DNA from: Pseudofabraea citricarpa
Taxonomy: Eukaryota > Ascomycota > Leotiomycetes > Helotiales > Dermateaceae
Direction: 5' to 3'
NCBI GenBank assembly: GCA_029641185.1
Contig: JAPWGK010000009.1
Location: 12,501 to 76,500, forward strand
Length of the DNA: 64,000 bases
The notes below the pieces were generated by a model that was not told where the DNA came from, searched no databases, and saw only the letters and a program-made list of their open reading frames with translations. Numbering within the stretch: the stretch's first letter is position 1; every line of letters begins with the position of its first letter. Shown piece by piece: positions 1-13,202 of this stretch. Made by a program: the position numbers and the translations under genes.

Positions 1-213
1 ACTTACTTGGCGAAAAGTTTAAGAGAAGGATTTATTACAAAGGCTAGACTTTGGTAGCTCGGTCGTGTGGTTGCACAATGCAGCCTGGCTTATAAGTCTA
101 CTCGATGTGAGGTATTCAACTAATAGCATGTTTGCCTTTGTCAGCCAGCACGGAGGAAATGCCAACGCATATATCCAACTTGTAGAGCTATATAACTCTA
201 TCAACAAATCATA

Positions 214-1136
214 ATGCGCCTGTTATTATCTTTGCCCAAACATTCTATGTGTTCATAAAAGTCTAATGCCTCGTTATCTAACTTATCCACACTTCTCTTC
301 CTCCAATTTACTTATTTGTTACTAGCAATACTGAATTTATCGTTCCTAACCTCGAAGAAAATATACCGAGGGGAAAAGATATTCAACCTGCTACTGATAT
401 TCAATATCAAACTGGCTGGGGTGGAACTCCAGACAGGCCTGTGCCTGTAAAAATGTATATTCCAAAAGCGCCTCCTCCTCTCTCTTCAAATTCCGACGAG
501 ATCCTTGAAGGTCCGTTCTCAGACCCTCTTCAATATGCTATTCGAAAACTCGGTGGTCCACAAGTTATCCTTGGCTCTACTGAGCTGATGTGCACGACGG
601 TAAAATTTCCTAAAAACAGCAGGTAAATTATATCCTTACCTTACTCGTCCTTGCTTTAAATATTTCTCTACGATCACCTGCTAACGAACTTCCTCTGTTT
701 CTATAGACTTGTCGGACAGTACGTCACCGGTCTCCAAGGACGACTCCACGAACGTATTACTATACTACAGAATAATTACCACCCCAGCCTTCAATTTCCC
801 CCAGGCACCTTGTGGGAAATCCGCTGGGATTATGACAATGGTATCAAAGGTCCTTATGTTAACTTCAAATGCGGCTATCTGAAGTACGCATTGCGTGCAT
901 AAGCACGGCTTGTCTCCACACTTTCCCCTCCAGGACCTATTGTTGAACCGGATGTATCTATACCTTTGTATCCGCAAAATATCCTGCCAAATACCAAATA
1001 CGATTCTACAAGATACTTCGATGCAATCAGAGACCAGTCGTATGCCATCGCGTATGATACGGTGCAGAAGGTGCAAGGACCTAATGATGGATTATATTTA
1101 GCTGAGCTGTGGGCTGGAAGGCAATCTGATACGTAG
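214..1136 (+). CDS. Unrecognised four-exon gene, about 222 aa
   Basis: I do not recognise the family. Exons 214-248, 326-622, 707-840 and 934-1136 join in phase to 222 residues and end at TAG. The second intron has a clean GTAAAT donor, a GCTAAC branch site and a TATAG acceptor; the third runs from GTATCA to CCTCCAG. The product is soluble-looking and rich in Pro, Tyr, Asn and Asp, with segments such as GPFSDPLQYAIRKLGG in the middle and DQSYAIAYDTVQKVQG near the C-terminus. The first exon is the weak point: its donor GTGTTC is poor and the encoded MRLLLSLP start is short, so translation may begin elsewhere. Exons 2-4 look truly coding because the frame stays open through both well-supported junctions. 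Confidence 0.55.
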
Positions 1137-1436
1137 TACGTATTCTCTTACCTATACTTACGTACTCTCTCCTTTTATCTTTACTTACTTCTCTTGCTTT
1201 CCTTACTTCTTATAAATTCTAACCTTTTATAATAATAGAAGAGTAAGAGATTATATAATAATATGAATCTTAGAAGGCAAATTATAATATATTAGATTAT
1301 AAGTGTAGTATTATAAGCTCGCTTGTTAAAATCAGTCTCTGACGAAGGGCCAGATCACGAGTTTGGTTGACGTTAGGCACCGAATATAGCGGGGTTGCTC
1401 TCAGATGCTAAGAGTCCCGACAACCTTCCCAGACCT
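1137..1436. other. AT-rich intergenic stretch
   Basis: No gene seen. It begins with a CT-rich stretch followed by a very AT-rich block (about 1200-1310), which could hold the 3' end of the upstream transcript. Confidence 0.5.
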
Positions 1437-1446
1437 GATATATAAC
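1437..1446 (+). promoter_or_regulatory. TATA-like element before the Nudix gene
   Basis: GATATATAAC lies about 50 bases before the ATG at 1493 and is followed by a CT-rich leader, a common fungal core-promoter layout. No transcription evidence is available. Confidence 0.35.
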
Positions 1447-1492
1447 ACCCAAACATAAAACCACTTCACCTTTCCTCTCTAATCAACTTAAT

Positions 1493-2062
1493 ATGACACC
1501 GAAATCCCCACCAGGAGCACTCTTATCCTTTACCGTCTCCACAACCATCTATCCCTTTACTGTTCAGGTGAAAGACTACCTAATCTCGTATCCCTCCAAA
1601 CAACGCATAGTCGCTGCCACGCTGGTCTTCTCTTCTTCTGCAACCCATCTCCTCATCGTCCAACGCTCTTCTAACGACTATGTACCTAATCTCTGGGAAA
1701 TCCCCGGCGGTTCTTGCGACCCCGATGAATCGATTATCGCTGGTGCTGTTAGAGAATTATGGGAAGAAAGTGGTTTGATAGCAACTGAGGCAATCAGGCA
1801 GATTGGGGCGAGTAATGAATGGGAGGAAGATGGAAATATATGGTGCAAATTTAGTTTTGAGGTGGCCGTTGAGAAGGGTGAGGTTAAACTGGATGAGGAG
1901 GAGCATCAGGCATTTCTTTGGGTTACCGAGGATGAATGTAGAAGAGGAGCGGTTATAAGAGATGGAGAGAGAACTGAAATTAAGTGGACGAATGAGTCTC
2001 AACTGGCGGTGATTCTAGAGGGATTTCGTTTAAAAAGAGAGGATGATACTATGATAGTATAA
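1493..2062 (+). CDS. Nudix hydrolase
   Basis: Single-exon gene of 189 residues. The Nudix box G-x5-E-x7-REUxEExGU is complete: Gly73, Glu79, then RELWEESGL at residues 87-95. The Glu residues of this box bind the metal ions used to hydrolyse a nucleoside diphosphate linked to another group. The preceding PNLWEIPGG is the usual lead-in. Upstream lies a strand with LLIVQRS, as in the common fungal Nudix fold that starts with a substrate-binding beta-sheet. There is no signal peptide or membrane segment, so a cytosolic housecleaning role is likely. The substrate cannot be told from sequence. About 40 residues precede the domain, and the ATG at 1493 sits behind a TATA-like element. Frame and motif are intact. 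Confidence 0.9.
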   Translation: MTPKSPPGALLSFTVSTTIYPFTVQVKDYLISYPSKQRIVAATLVFSSSATHLLIVQRSSNDYVPNLWEIPGGSCDPDESIIAGAVRELWEESGLIATEAIRQIGASNEWEEDGNIWCKFSFEVAVEKGEVKLDEEEHQAFLWVTEDECRRGAVIRDGERTEIKWTNESQLAVILEGFRLKREDDTMIV

Positions 2063-2548
2063 AGATAAAGTTTATGATCTAGCTTATATCTTGTAGCTGC
2101 CCCTCCGTTGCGGTATAGCCGTAGCATAGATTCTTTTCTCAAGAGTAACTTGTACGGTCATTCTATAGTAGACCAAGGGCTAAAAGCTTAAATCTTATTG
2201 TTAGTAACCGATGTAGATTATTTCTTATATATAATATGTTAATAAAACATCTTGATACTATGAATAAAGTTTCTCTTTCTTATATTTCATGTAGTGAATA
2301 AGCTTACCGGTTATTCTCACACCTTTATCGACGTCCGGTCGTCTATTGCTCACTTATAATAATACTCCTATTTATGAAACTAGATGCGTCCTCAGATGGC
2401 AGTGGCAGGTTTTCAGTATCGTTTATTATTAGCAAGCAGTATCAGGCTCGACCCTAATCGAGTTAGCACAATTTATAGAGTCTCAAACTATAGCCTGAAT
2501 AGCAAACACCTAATATCATTGATCTTTACGTATACCTCCTATCGTTCT
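2063..2548. other. AT-rich intergenic stretch
   Basis: Nothing recognisable. Short stop-rich frames and high AT suggest untranslated and eroded sequence between the Nudix gene and the HET-like fragment. Confidence 0.5.
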
Positions 2549-3053
2549 TTACCAAATTGAAAACACTTCTACTTGGGTAGTTGACAAAAGTCTATTGAAA
2601 GCCTGCCTGTGCATATATCTAGCAAGATAGGCATCTTCTGCAAAATTCCAATCCTCCGCTCCCTTTCTTCTCAAAATAACAGGCACTGTATATCTACAAA
2701 GACTAATAATCTTATCTCCGACTATCGTATTAGTTGAAACTAGTCCTTCTAGCATCAATCCATACCGTTTCATTGCAGCAAGCTTTCTACTCCAACATAT
2801 ATTATTCATATGCGTTTCAAACTTTATAACGTCTTTCTTCAAGCTCTTCGTCTGTTTTCGCGTTCCCGCAGATAGATTCACCGGGTATGCCAGCTTAGAA
2901 CCTATAACGTGGCGTGATTGGATCTGGCGGAAATTATCAAAAACAAAAGGTCGCGAGTCGGCGTCCCAGTCCCAAATTAAAGTGCGCCTTCTATCTTCTA
3001 TATGACTAATACTCTTTAACCATAGAACACAAAATTGGCAGTCTTGCGAACTC
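2549..3053 (-). pseudogene. HET-protein-like C-terminal fragment
   Basis: An open reverse-strand frame of about 168 codons runs from just after a TAG at 3053 to a stop at 2549. It has no credible start: the first ATG lies deep inside. The stretch IVGDKIISLCRYTVPVILRR followed by AEDAYLARYMH matches the pattern that ends many fungal HET proteins (GD-K/R-I, then a vPvvLR strand, then an aYvhG-like motif). The segment before it (LIWDWDADSRPFVFDNF) is well formed but I cannot assign it. The N-terminal HET domain is missing, so this is a truncated remnant, or the last exon of a gene whose other exons are eroded. Confidence 0.5.
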
Positions 3054-3580
3054 TAGATGAAAATGATCGTGGCGAGCTTGTCTCACTTGGCAAAGAATAT
3101 ATATAGCTTCGACATTCACAAGAAGTTCCTTTTTCCTTCTTCAAGATAGACTCGACTTCGACTTCTGAGATATTAACGTATTTTTATAAGCCACGGCCAA
3201 CGACAAGAGGTTACTATGGTTTGAGATTGCTATATATTTTAAGATTTACTGTCAAAATTATTATAACGACGGTGTTCGCGTGGCCTTTCAACTATCACAT
3301 GTTGTTTTCAACCTGCTATTACGAATCAAGAATGAATCAGAAAATAAAATGGCCGACTGAGCTTAGCTTCAAGGTAGATATCTCTCTTGTTTCATTCACA
3401 TGACTTTCCGACGTCTGATTATTCTTTGTAATGTAGGCGAGGCGAGCTTGGTTGTCTGAAAAAAAAAGAAATCTCATCACAACTTGTAATGCAAGTATTT
3501 GTTACTCCTTGGGAAGAATTAAGTTTTATGAAATGATTGCAGTCATCAAGCGCAAAATAAAGCTCCAATCGGCTTAAGAC
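3054..3580. other. Intergenic, no gene seen
   Basis: Only short frames with no family resemblance. It separates the HET-like fragment from the 3' end of the kinase gene and has a short A-run near 3460. Confidence 0.45.
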
Positions 3581-6393
<2,813 letters not shown>

Positions 6394-6788
6394 ATGGCTG
6401 ACCTTCAGGCATCAATTGAAACCTCGCACCCACCTGTTGATCTTCAGATTGACTTTGAAGGTCGCTATTGGGAGACTCATCAAGATAAGGCACACGAAGC
6501 AAGACGAGCACTGGAAGCCTGGTATCGTTCTGGGAAATGTCCTTCAGGCACTCGTTCTGCAACTATCACGTATATATATTTGATCCCATGCTATAGATGT
6601 ATCACTAACCGGATCAACGAAATAGCGATCCGTATCATAGGAGCCAATCGACACCCAATGATTTCGGGCACTGGGACTGTAAATACTACGACGTGGACGA
6701 TAATATAATTCTCGCTCATTACGAAAAGCGCAACCGGCGGACTGGTCGGATGGAAGTTAAGACTGTGCAAAAACATCATTTTGGGTGA
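6394..6788 (+). CDS. Small two-exon hypothetical protein, 112 aa
   Basis: Exons 6394-6569 and 6626-6788 join in phase across a 56-nt intron (GTATAT donor, CACTAAC branch, AATAG acceptor). The product is 112 residues, hydrophilic and charged, with no signal peptide or membrane helix. Exon 1 encodes an alpha-helical stretch (HQDKAHEARRALEAWYRSG), exon 2 a Tyr/Asp-rich part (HWDCKYYDVDDNI) and a basic tail ending KTVQKHHFG. The second exon reads as normal protein only when the intron is removed, which supports the model. I do not recognise the family. It stands alone between intergenic stretches. Confidence 0.62.
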
Positions 6789-7859
6789 CTTCGATTATTG
6801 TAGGCTCTAAATACTGCAAGGCTTCTTTCTTGTACGTGGACATTGGAAATTACTTGACAGTGACAATTTCGTGCTACCGGTTTCATTTGCGAGAAGTTCG
6901 AGATATGTTAAATCATTAAACAAATATTATGGTTTCTATATTTTGTAATGAGCACCTCCATATAGTCACTTGGAAAACACTGTCAAATATTGTGAACTTT
7001 TAGAGTCACCACAACGACTTTTGTGCCTTCACTATTTAGCATATTATTTGAGAAAGTTGACTGACTGCCGGTTATCGAACATAAGCTGATGTCCTCTTCA
7101 ACGCTTACTTAATTTTAATAACCATCAAATGCCTTGGGACTTGATAAGCACGTCATGGTCTCCATATATCCGAAACCACATATCACAGTCGTTTAACATC
7201 TGGAGGCTTTCGCTCAAGAGTCATTGCTGTCTTGCCAGTAGGAACCGTTTGCGTTATCGCGCTGGGCTTTATTGAATGCCAATTTCAGACCACAAATACC
7301 CATAGCACACATATAGTCGGTAAGAGATCAATTTACAAGTGGTGTGTGATCGTTAGCGCAGTGCTTTGTTGTCTCAAACCCCTATACTTGGGCATCAACG
7401 CATCGAGAAAATTGAGACAATACACCTCCATCTTTCAGCTGCGTACTAGCCGCTTGAAGTTTCGAAACTGTAGGTAGATCACAACAAAATGTGCCAAGGG
7501 TTGAATCTAGATCGCTACTTTCTGAAAAATCCCAGGAAGCTCTATCTTCCACTAGGCGATTAGCACCACGTCTTAGTCCGATCCGTTCTCCGCACTGGAA
7601 TCTGCTGTCGAAGCTAGCGATTTGGCTCAATCTTTCAATGGATTAATTTGCAATGAAATCAAGGGTACTCGTAAGCAATCTTGTGGGGGGTTTAATAAAT
7701 TTCGTAGTTACTAACCAAAATGTGAATGACAAGCAGTTGTGGTCTTAGAATGACGTGTTATTTGTTTTTCAAGAGACTAGAAAAACTGGAGGATGAAGTA
7801 AATTTGTTTGTAGCCAAAGACAATATTCAGAACCGGCAAAAATTTAAACACAACCAAAG
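6789..7859. other. Intergenic, doubtful short frames only
   Basis: No gene I can support. A forward frame at 7232-7477 and a reverse frame at 7382-7630 overlap; neither shows a motif or a joinable exon. Confidence 0.4.
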
Positions 7860-8420
7860 ATTTTACCATGGTGAATTACACTGGCTTACATGTCACCATT
7901 GTCCGCAGGAGCATATTCTCCAGTTCAAATTATTCTCTAGTAGACTTGCCCCTCTTTATTAACCCAGGAGTTACGACCAATTGAACCTTTCTACTCCTTG
8001 TTGGAGGGTTCTCTCCTCCCTCCAAGTCCATTGAAGATTGGTCAAAATCTCCATACTCAAAAACCCAGATTACCCAAGCAACTTGTTTGCTCATCTCTTT
8101 ATCCAAGATAATTGCATCTTCAAGTATATTCAAAATCTGCTGTTCGAACCCTCTATCCACATGTCTCGCAAATGGTTCGATTGTTTTGTAAATCTCGTTG
8201 CATATTGGCCCAAGTCCGCATCATTATAGCTTGTAGTGAAATTTCCCGTACTCTTCGATGAGTCTGATGTATGAGATTGAGGGAAAGGTTCCGGTAAGAG
8301 TGTTTCATCTTCTATGGCCACATCGGCATCCTCGTTCAGTTTATGGACATTCTGTTCAATGCCATTCTTTTTGCGGGAGCTTTCGCGCCTTGGTATAGGT
8401 GAAAGGTGAGGCTTGTTAGT
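7860..8420 (-). pseudogene. Broken gene of unknown family, divergent from the Hsp70 relic
   Basis: Read on the reverse strand, a basic, Ser-rich segment (ending with GNFTTSYNDADLG near 8220) continues as a well-formed protein only after a one-base frame change: PICNEIYKTIEPFARHVDRG, then KQVAWVIWVFEYGDFDQSS, then QLVVTPGLIKRGKS. The latter ends at a TAA near 7943, beyond which the same frame stays open for about 18 more codons. A frameshift plus an internal stop point to a pseudogene. I cannot name the family. It lies head-to-head with the broken Hsp70-like gene starting at about 9167, so the two may have shared a control region. Confidence 0.45.
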
Positions 8421-8696
8421 AGCAAGTCATGTAGTGGCTCCACTGCTAGCTACCGTTTGATTTGGATCAGCAGAAATACAGCTCAGCCTATGAGAATTCA
8501 GGCGGGCGCCTAGAGATTCCGTCAATGAGTGCCTGCATGCGCACGTCGCACTGTTTCCAGTCACCGAGTATACTTCTTAAGTAACAAAAATTCTCTACGC
8601 CCGGCTTGAGCCAAAACAGGCTGACAATCAAGAAGCCACACCGGCCGATGGAGGCTACACGCGTCGTCGGATAACGAAGACAAAAACATTAATGGC

Positions 8697-9036
8697 ACAA
8701 TTGCATTGTTGGAGTTGTGACACTGGGTTTGTAACCTAGTAATCCCCAGGATTGCACCATTAAATTGTGGTCTCGCAGAGGATTGGAGACAAGTTATTTC
8801 AGTAGGACGTGGGGCATCGTAGTCTTGGCAGGCTCTGTAAGACGAGGCTTTGGCTGCCCCCTCAAGTATTACACTTTAAATAAAGATATGCAGATCAACT
8901 TCTCAAAGAAATATCTTTTAGTCAAGTAGTCGCGTTCACATCAAGGCACAAGAACTGCTGGGTTTCCATCATGGGACCACTACCATCACCATATGGTACA
9001 TATCAGAACGACACCGCTAGATTATCTAGCAACGAC
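8697..9036. repeat. Diverged duplicate, copy A
   Basis: This stretch matches 15447-15770 over its whole length with many substitutions. Shared islands include TAAGACGAGGCTTTG, CATCAGAACGACACC (here TATCAGAACGACACC) and TATCTAGCAACGACC. Copy A directly precedes the Hsp70-like pseudogene. Differences include many C-to-T and G-to-A changes in copy B, as RIP would make. Confidence 0.7.
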
Positions 9037-9166
9037 CGGAGTAAGACTTCAGCGCTCGTGCTCTTTCTGTCTTTGTCTTATCCTCCTGTCTCCCATACCC
9101 TTTACATTTCTTTGTTCAATCCAACTAATACGCGATGTGCCTTCAGTTCAAGCAGCATTAAGTCGG

Positions 9167-10440
9167 ATGGATGCTGGATCGAAAAATGAGCTCGACAAGG
9201 ACACGAACAACGTGCTGGTCATTGAAATAGATTTTGGAACAACTCTAGTGCTCCCTTTAAATTACTCAAGGCTATTAAACTGTGCTTAGATTTTCAGGCG
9301 TTGCATGGGCCACTGATGAGGACTTCAAAGCCGAAAACATTAACGTGATATCAAGCTACCCAGATTATAGTAAAGAAGATGGCAAAGCACCAACAGAACT
9401 ATTTTACGAGGATGGTAAAGTGATTTAGAGATACGAAATCCCTACAAATGCTGATCCCATCTCATGGTTCAAGTTTCTTCTACTCAAGGATGCTGACCTA
9501 AGCGATGAACTGAGGTCTCCGAGTTCTTACTTAGAGGCCGGAAGATGCTGAGGGAGAATTGTAAGACCGAAACTGACTTGGTCGCCGACTATCTTAAAGC
9601 ACTCTGGGTGCATGTTCTGGATACTATTAAGAAAGCGCGTGGTGAGTCAGTGGTTGACGCACTGCCCTTCAATGTTGCAATGTTGTTATCACAGTACCCG
9701 CCATCTGGAAAGAATATGCTCGAGAAGGGATGCAAAAGGCAACGAAGATGTCTGGCATTTTGGATCGACGAGCGGCTGGGCCAACTACATTCACTTTTGC
9801 TCCCAAACCAGAAGCCGCAGCACTGTCGACCCTTTCCGAACCTGGCCGGAAGCCCAAGGTATGCAATGTTGGCGATTCTCTTAACCTCATCAAGTAATAT
9901 TCTCCAGACCGGTGATGTATACATAATTTGTGACGCTGGAGGAGGAACAGTTGTAAGTCTGATCTAATAATTGTTACAGGAATTGCCAACAGGGTAGGAC
10001 CTCATCACTTACCAAATTGACTCCTCAAAGAAAAGAACCCAATTTTAATGCACGAGTCCGTTGAAGGAACAGGTACGTCTGCTTTCTTACAGGTTATAAC
10101 AATCGGTACCAAAAAAGTTAACAAACTTAATAGGTGGTCTTTGTGGGGGAATTTTCATAGATCAAGCTTTTGAAGACATGTGCAAGACAAATTGCTAAAG
10201 CAACAATCTTTCTCGGCACGCCTCGGCAAACATCGGGCATACAATGGTTATCTACCTTGCCATGTGACCTTGCTAGATACAGCTTGGACGTTGAGATCAT
10301 CGAGCGCTATACTTTTGAAATAACTTTTCGTGACTACATGGACGGAATCTCCAAAATATGCAGATGGAATTTAAAGCTCAGGCTTATGACCTCAAACTGA
10401 AAATCTTATCATGTTGCCCAAAGTAAGCGATATGTTGGCA
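9167..10440 (+). pseudogene. Hsp70-like ATPase pseudogene
   Basis: Fragments in shifting frames follow the order of fungal Hsp70-like proteins. They include VIEIDFGTT (phosphate-1 motif of the actin/Hsp70 ATPase fold, about 9220), then after an intron-like gap VAWATDEDF, then a segment with SQYPPS, then AGPTTFTFAPKPEAAALSTL, then YIICDAGGGTV (phosphate-2 motif, about 9920) and GGLCGGIFIDQAFED. Between them are in-frame stops (for example TAG near 9427) and at least two frame changes, one near 9720. Intact relatives have the same nucleotide-binding core but usually lack canonical chaperone substrate regions; many sit near HET and NLR genes. This copy cannot make a full protein. Its 5' flank is the duplicated element described above. 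Confidence 0.82.
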
Positions 10441-11231
10441 AGAAAACCAGTAAGTCAGCATATCTCTACCCAAATGATTTGGCTTATAAGTTTTTAGATT
10501 CTCAATGAGTCTAAACCGTTAATCCGGTAGAGCCGTACAATCAGTACGATCCGACTCAATAGCCTACTTCCCAAACTGCCAATGATTTTGAGTTGGTCAA
10601 TCCTGGTGTAGAAATTTCTGAGGGGACATACTACTAGCCTAACAGCAATCGTGCCTCTCGGGGGACAACTCGGCGGCGAGGGGTCAAGATCCTTCCTGGC
10701 GCCAGGAGAAAGACATTGGTCCGCCTCAGCCGAGCAATCGGGAACCGATGCGCACATCTCGCGAGGAGCAGGATAGCTCCTGGTATAGAACCGGTTATTT
10801 GGCTCATGGAGCCGTGGCAGTAAGAGACACCGATGTCATGGTCATTGCTGATAATAATAATGATGATGATGGTGAGTATTGTGGTGAATGCTGTGGTAGT
10901 GGTAGTTGCTTTGACTAGTTTAGTAGCCGTTGTTTTTATCACATAGGCGACGAGAGATATGGCTTTTTCGATTGCTCTGCTAGATCCCACGGTGATAGCG
11001 ATGATAATATAAAAACTTCCACGTATTTATACAGTAAATATTATATATTAATTAAGATGTTGATCTAATGACATAATATTACTCAATTATACTACCTTCA
11101 AATGACCAAAACTTAACTTTTAAGCGAGGTCTTTAATAACTGAAAGACACAAGCTTTATAATTTGACTTAGTTATCAACTTTATATATAAAGTTTGAGAG
11201 TGATATATTATATTACCAAAGATGAAATTAG
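10441..11231. other. Eroded tail and AT-rich spacer
   Basis: The first 330 bases may still hold remnants of the Hsp70-like gene's 3' part. A short ATA/ATG trinucleotide run lies at about 10850-10872. From about 11000 the sequence is AT-rich and without frames. Confidence 0.4.
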
Positions 11232-13202
11232 TTATTCTATCGCTACGCTTTTCCTAGGAAATTTGCCAACCTTAAAATCCTCCAAATTACTCCCTTCCAT
11301 AAAACCATGGAAATAGGCTGTGCCAACAAACATGTAGAACCCGTTTTCCTGCGGCCGCAAAATTGCTGCCTCACGTAGTCCGAAAAGAACAAAGATGCGG
11401 TCTCCCGGCTGTGAAATGGTCGGGCCGATGCCAAGAAACCTCCCCTTGGACAGCAGCAGACTGCGGCCTAGCGTCTGGTTGCGGGCCTGCTCCAAGATAT
11501 TTTCCCCATCTAGCGGTTTGCCCATGGGAGTGTCTTCCACTGACTGTTTAATGTCGTCTGTCGCACTGACAACGTTACCTGAAGGAGCAAGACCAATATG
11601 TCGGGACTTGATAGACAATAGCTTTGGTGTCGAATGGGCAGTCAGTTGTGGCTCTTTGGTTCGATTTATTACCATCGGCTGGGCAGGCGAGCGTGACTGG
11701 GGCTCCTCTGAATATCGCACACGGTATCGAACCCAGCCAGTGTTGGTACTGAGCTGTCCCGCTATGAGGGTCTCATAAACGACTCTCTGTACAGAGCGTC
11801 GCACAGCTTCTGTTGTGCTCAAATCGTCCAATCCTTCAGAGGTCTGCAGCGGTCCACTCAAGGCTAACCTGTCGACGATATCATCCAAGTTCCAGGTCCA
11901 CTCGCCATCCCTACCACTCTCTGTGGTACATCGCTGGAATGGCTCCCTGGTATCTTGGACGTTGGCATCCTGCAGAGTGTCAATCTCATATCCATCGACA
12001 TGAAGGGTACGGAAGTCATCCGAGAACGAGATGTCGGAGGCGGGTGTCCATTTGAATGCGGGGGGAGGTGGCCAGTACTTATAAAACCTCCATGTCTTTG
12101 GGGCCCTTGCCAGGTCAGCAACCCAGGAAGGGTAGTCCTTTGGATTATCGAGGTGGTCCACGAAGCTCAGAACTTCCAGGTCCTGATGCTCTTCAATGTC
12201 CGACGCCAGAGCAGCAGCGAAGATTTCAGGAATTGGCTTGGAATAGTCAGGCTTTAACCTCGCTCTCGTAACCTCGTTCGTCATTCCAAGGATAGAATAG
12301 ATCTTGTCTCGAAGATTTGAACAATCCCGACGTCGATGGTCGAGGAGCCGGAGGAAGTCGATATGACCCTTGGTTGCAAAGTCATATTTGATATAGAGAA
12401 TACTCCATGCTCGGTCCATTGCGCACGAGAGCCGGAAAGGGTGTGGAAACTGGGTGATCTTGATCTTGCAATGTGCCAAGAGCGAAATGATGAGAGCCAC
12501 GACAGGCCATGGGATCGTCGTGCTTCCGCAGTAGAACTCGGCCTTCTGGGCAGATACCAACTCCTGCACAATCCACGCTCTACTCCACCAGGGCCGCATG
12601 AACAGTTGGGCCACAGCCTCCCAGTCTTCGTCGAAAGATGGCTCCAGGTAATCCCCGATACCGCTCAGAAAGTCTCTTTCCACGTACTGCTGGGGGTCAA
12701 GCCCCTCTACGGGGACGATGCCAGACTGCTCGAGCCGAGCGCAGACCTCCTGCATGAATGCAATCGCTCGGTCGCTGTCGCTGGACGACTCGCCCAGCCA
12801 GATGATAACATCCTGGGCTTTGGCGTAGATCTTTTGCATGTGTCGAACCTGGTCATTCTTCTCGGGGATATGCATCTGGTTGATGCAGACGGCGTCGACC
12901 CATAACGTGCGCGTCATGCTTCTGTCCCTGAGGCCTCTGAGGGCGATCTCCAGATTGTTGGTGATGGCGTAGCTTGCGTTGTTCACAATGATGGAGCTCG
13001 AGGCGCTGGTGTCGCCCCAGGCATAAGAGAGGCCCGAGTATTTGGCCAAGGGCTGCCCTTCACGGCGCGCCTGGCGCAAGGTGCAGTATAGAGGATCACC
13101 GGGCTGCCCAGGAAGAACATCCAGAACACGAAATGCATCAGGCATGTTCTCGTCGAGGTGTAAATAAACGAAAGTCGCGAGCCATTCCATATTGTGCTGC
13201 AC
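11232..13202 (-). CDS. HET-domain protein
   Basis: Single-exon gene, 656 residues. The N-terminal HET domain carries the family blocks in order: GLSYAWGD (57-64), the NLEIALRGLRD segment, LWVDAVCINQ (100-109), NDQVRHMQKIYAKA and VIIWLGE. The C-terminal half ends with the usual late HET-protein motif (GDRIFVLFGLREAAILRP, then YFHGFMEG). HET domains act in fungal heterokaryon incompatibility, where fusion of unlike strains triggers cell death; whether this copy does so is unknown, since fungi carry dozens. There is no membrane segment, so it should be cytosolic. A second Met four codons in could also be the start. The frame is intact and its GC is higher than in the flanks, so it looks live amid dead neighbours. 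Confidence 0.92.
   Translation of the reverse strand: MQHNMEWLATFVYLHLDENMPDAFRVLDVLPGQPGDPLYCTLRQARREGQPLAKYSGLSYAWGDTSASSSIIVNNASYAITNNLEIALRGLRDRSMTRTLWVDAVCINQMHIPEKNDQVRHMQKIYAKAQDVIIWLGESSSDSDRAIAFMQEVCARLEQSGIVPVEGLDPQQYVERDFLSGIGDYLEPSFDEDWEAVAQLFMRPWWSRAWIVQELVSAQKAEFYCGSTTIPWPVVALIISLLAHCKIKITQFPHPFRLSCAMDRAWSILYIKYDFATKGHIDFLRLLDHRRRDCSNLRDKIYSILGMTNEVTRARLKPDYSKPIPEIFAAALASDIEEHQDLEVLSFVDHLDNPKDYPSWVADLARAPKTWRFYKYWPPPPAFKWTPASDISFSDDFRTLHVDGYEIDTLQDANVQDTREPFQRCTTESGRDGEWTWNLDDIVDRLALSGPLQTSEGLDDLSTTEAVRRSVQRVVYETLIAGQLSTNTGWVRYRVRYSEEPQSRSPAQPMVINRTKEPQLTAHSTPKLLSIKSRHIGLAPSGNVVSATDDIKQSVEDTPMGKPLDGENILEQARNQTLGRSLLLSKGRFLGIGPTISQPGDRIFVLFGLREAAILRPQENGFYMFVGTAYFHGFMEGSNLEDFKVGKFPRKSVAIE

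Noticed and set aside
12336..12905. Forward frame of 189 codons
   Set aside because: Antisense shadow of the HET gene, which has all its domain motifs on the reverse strand.
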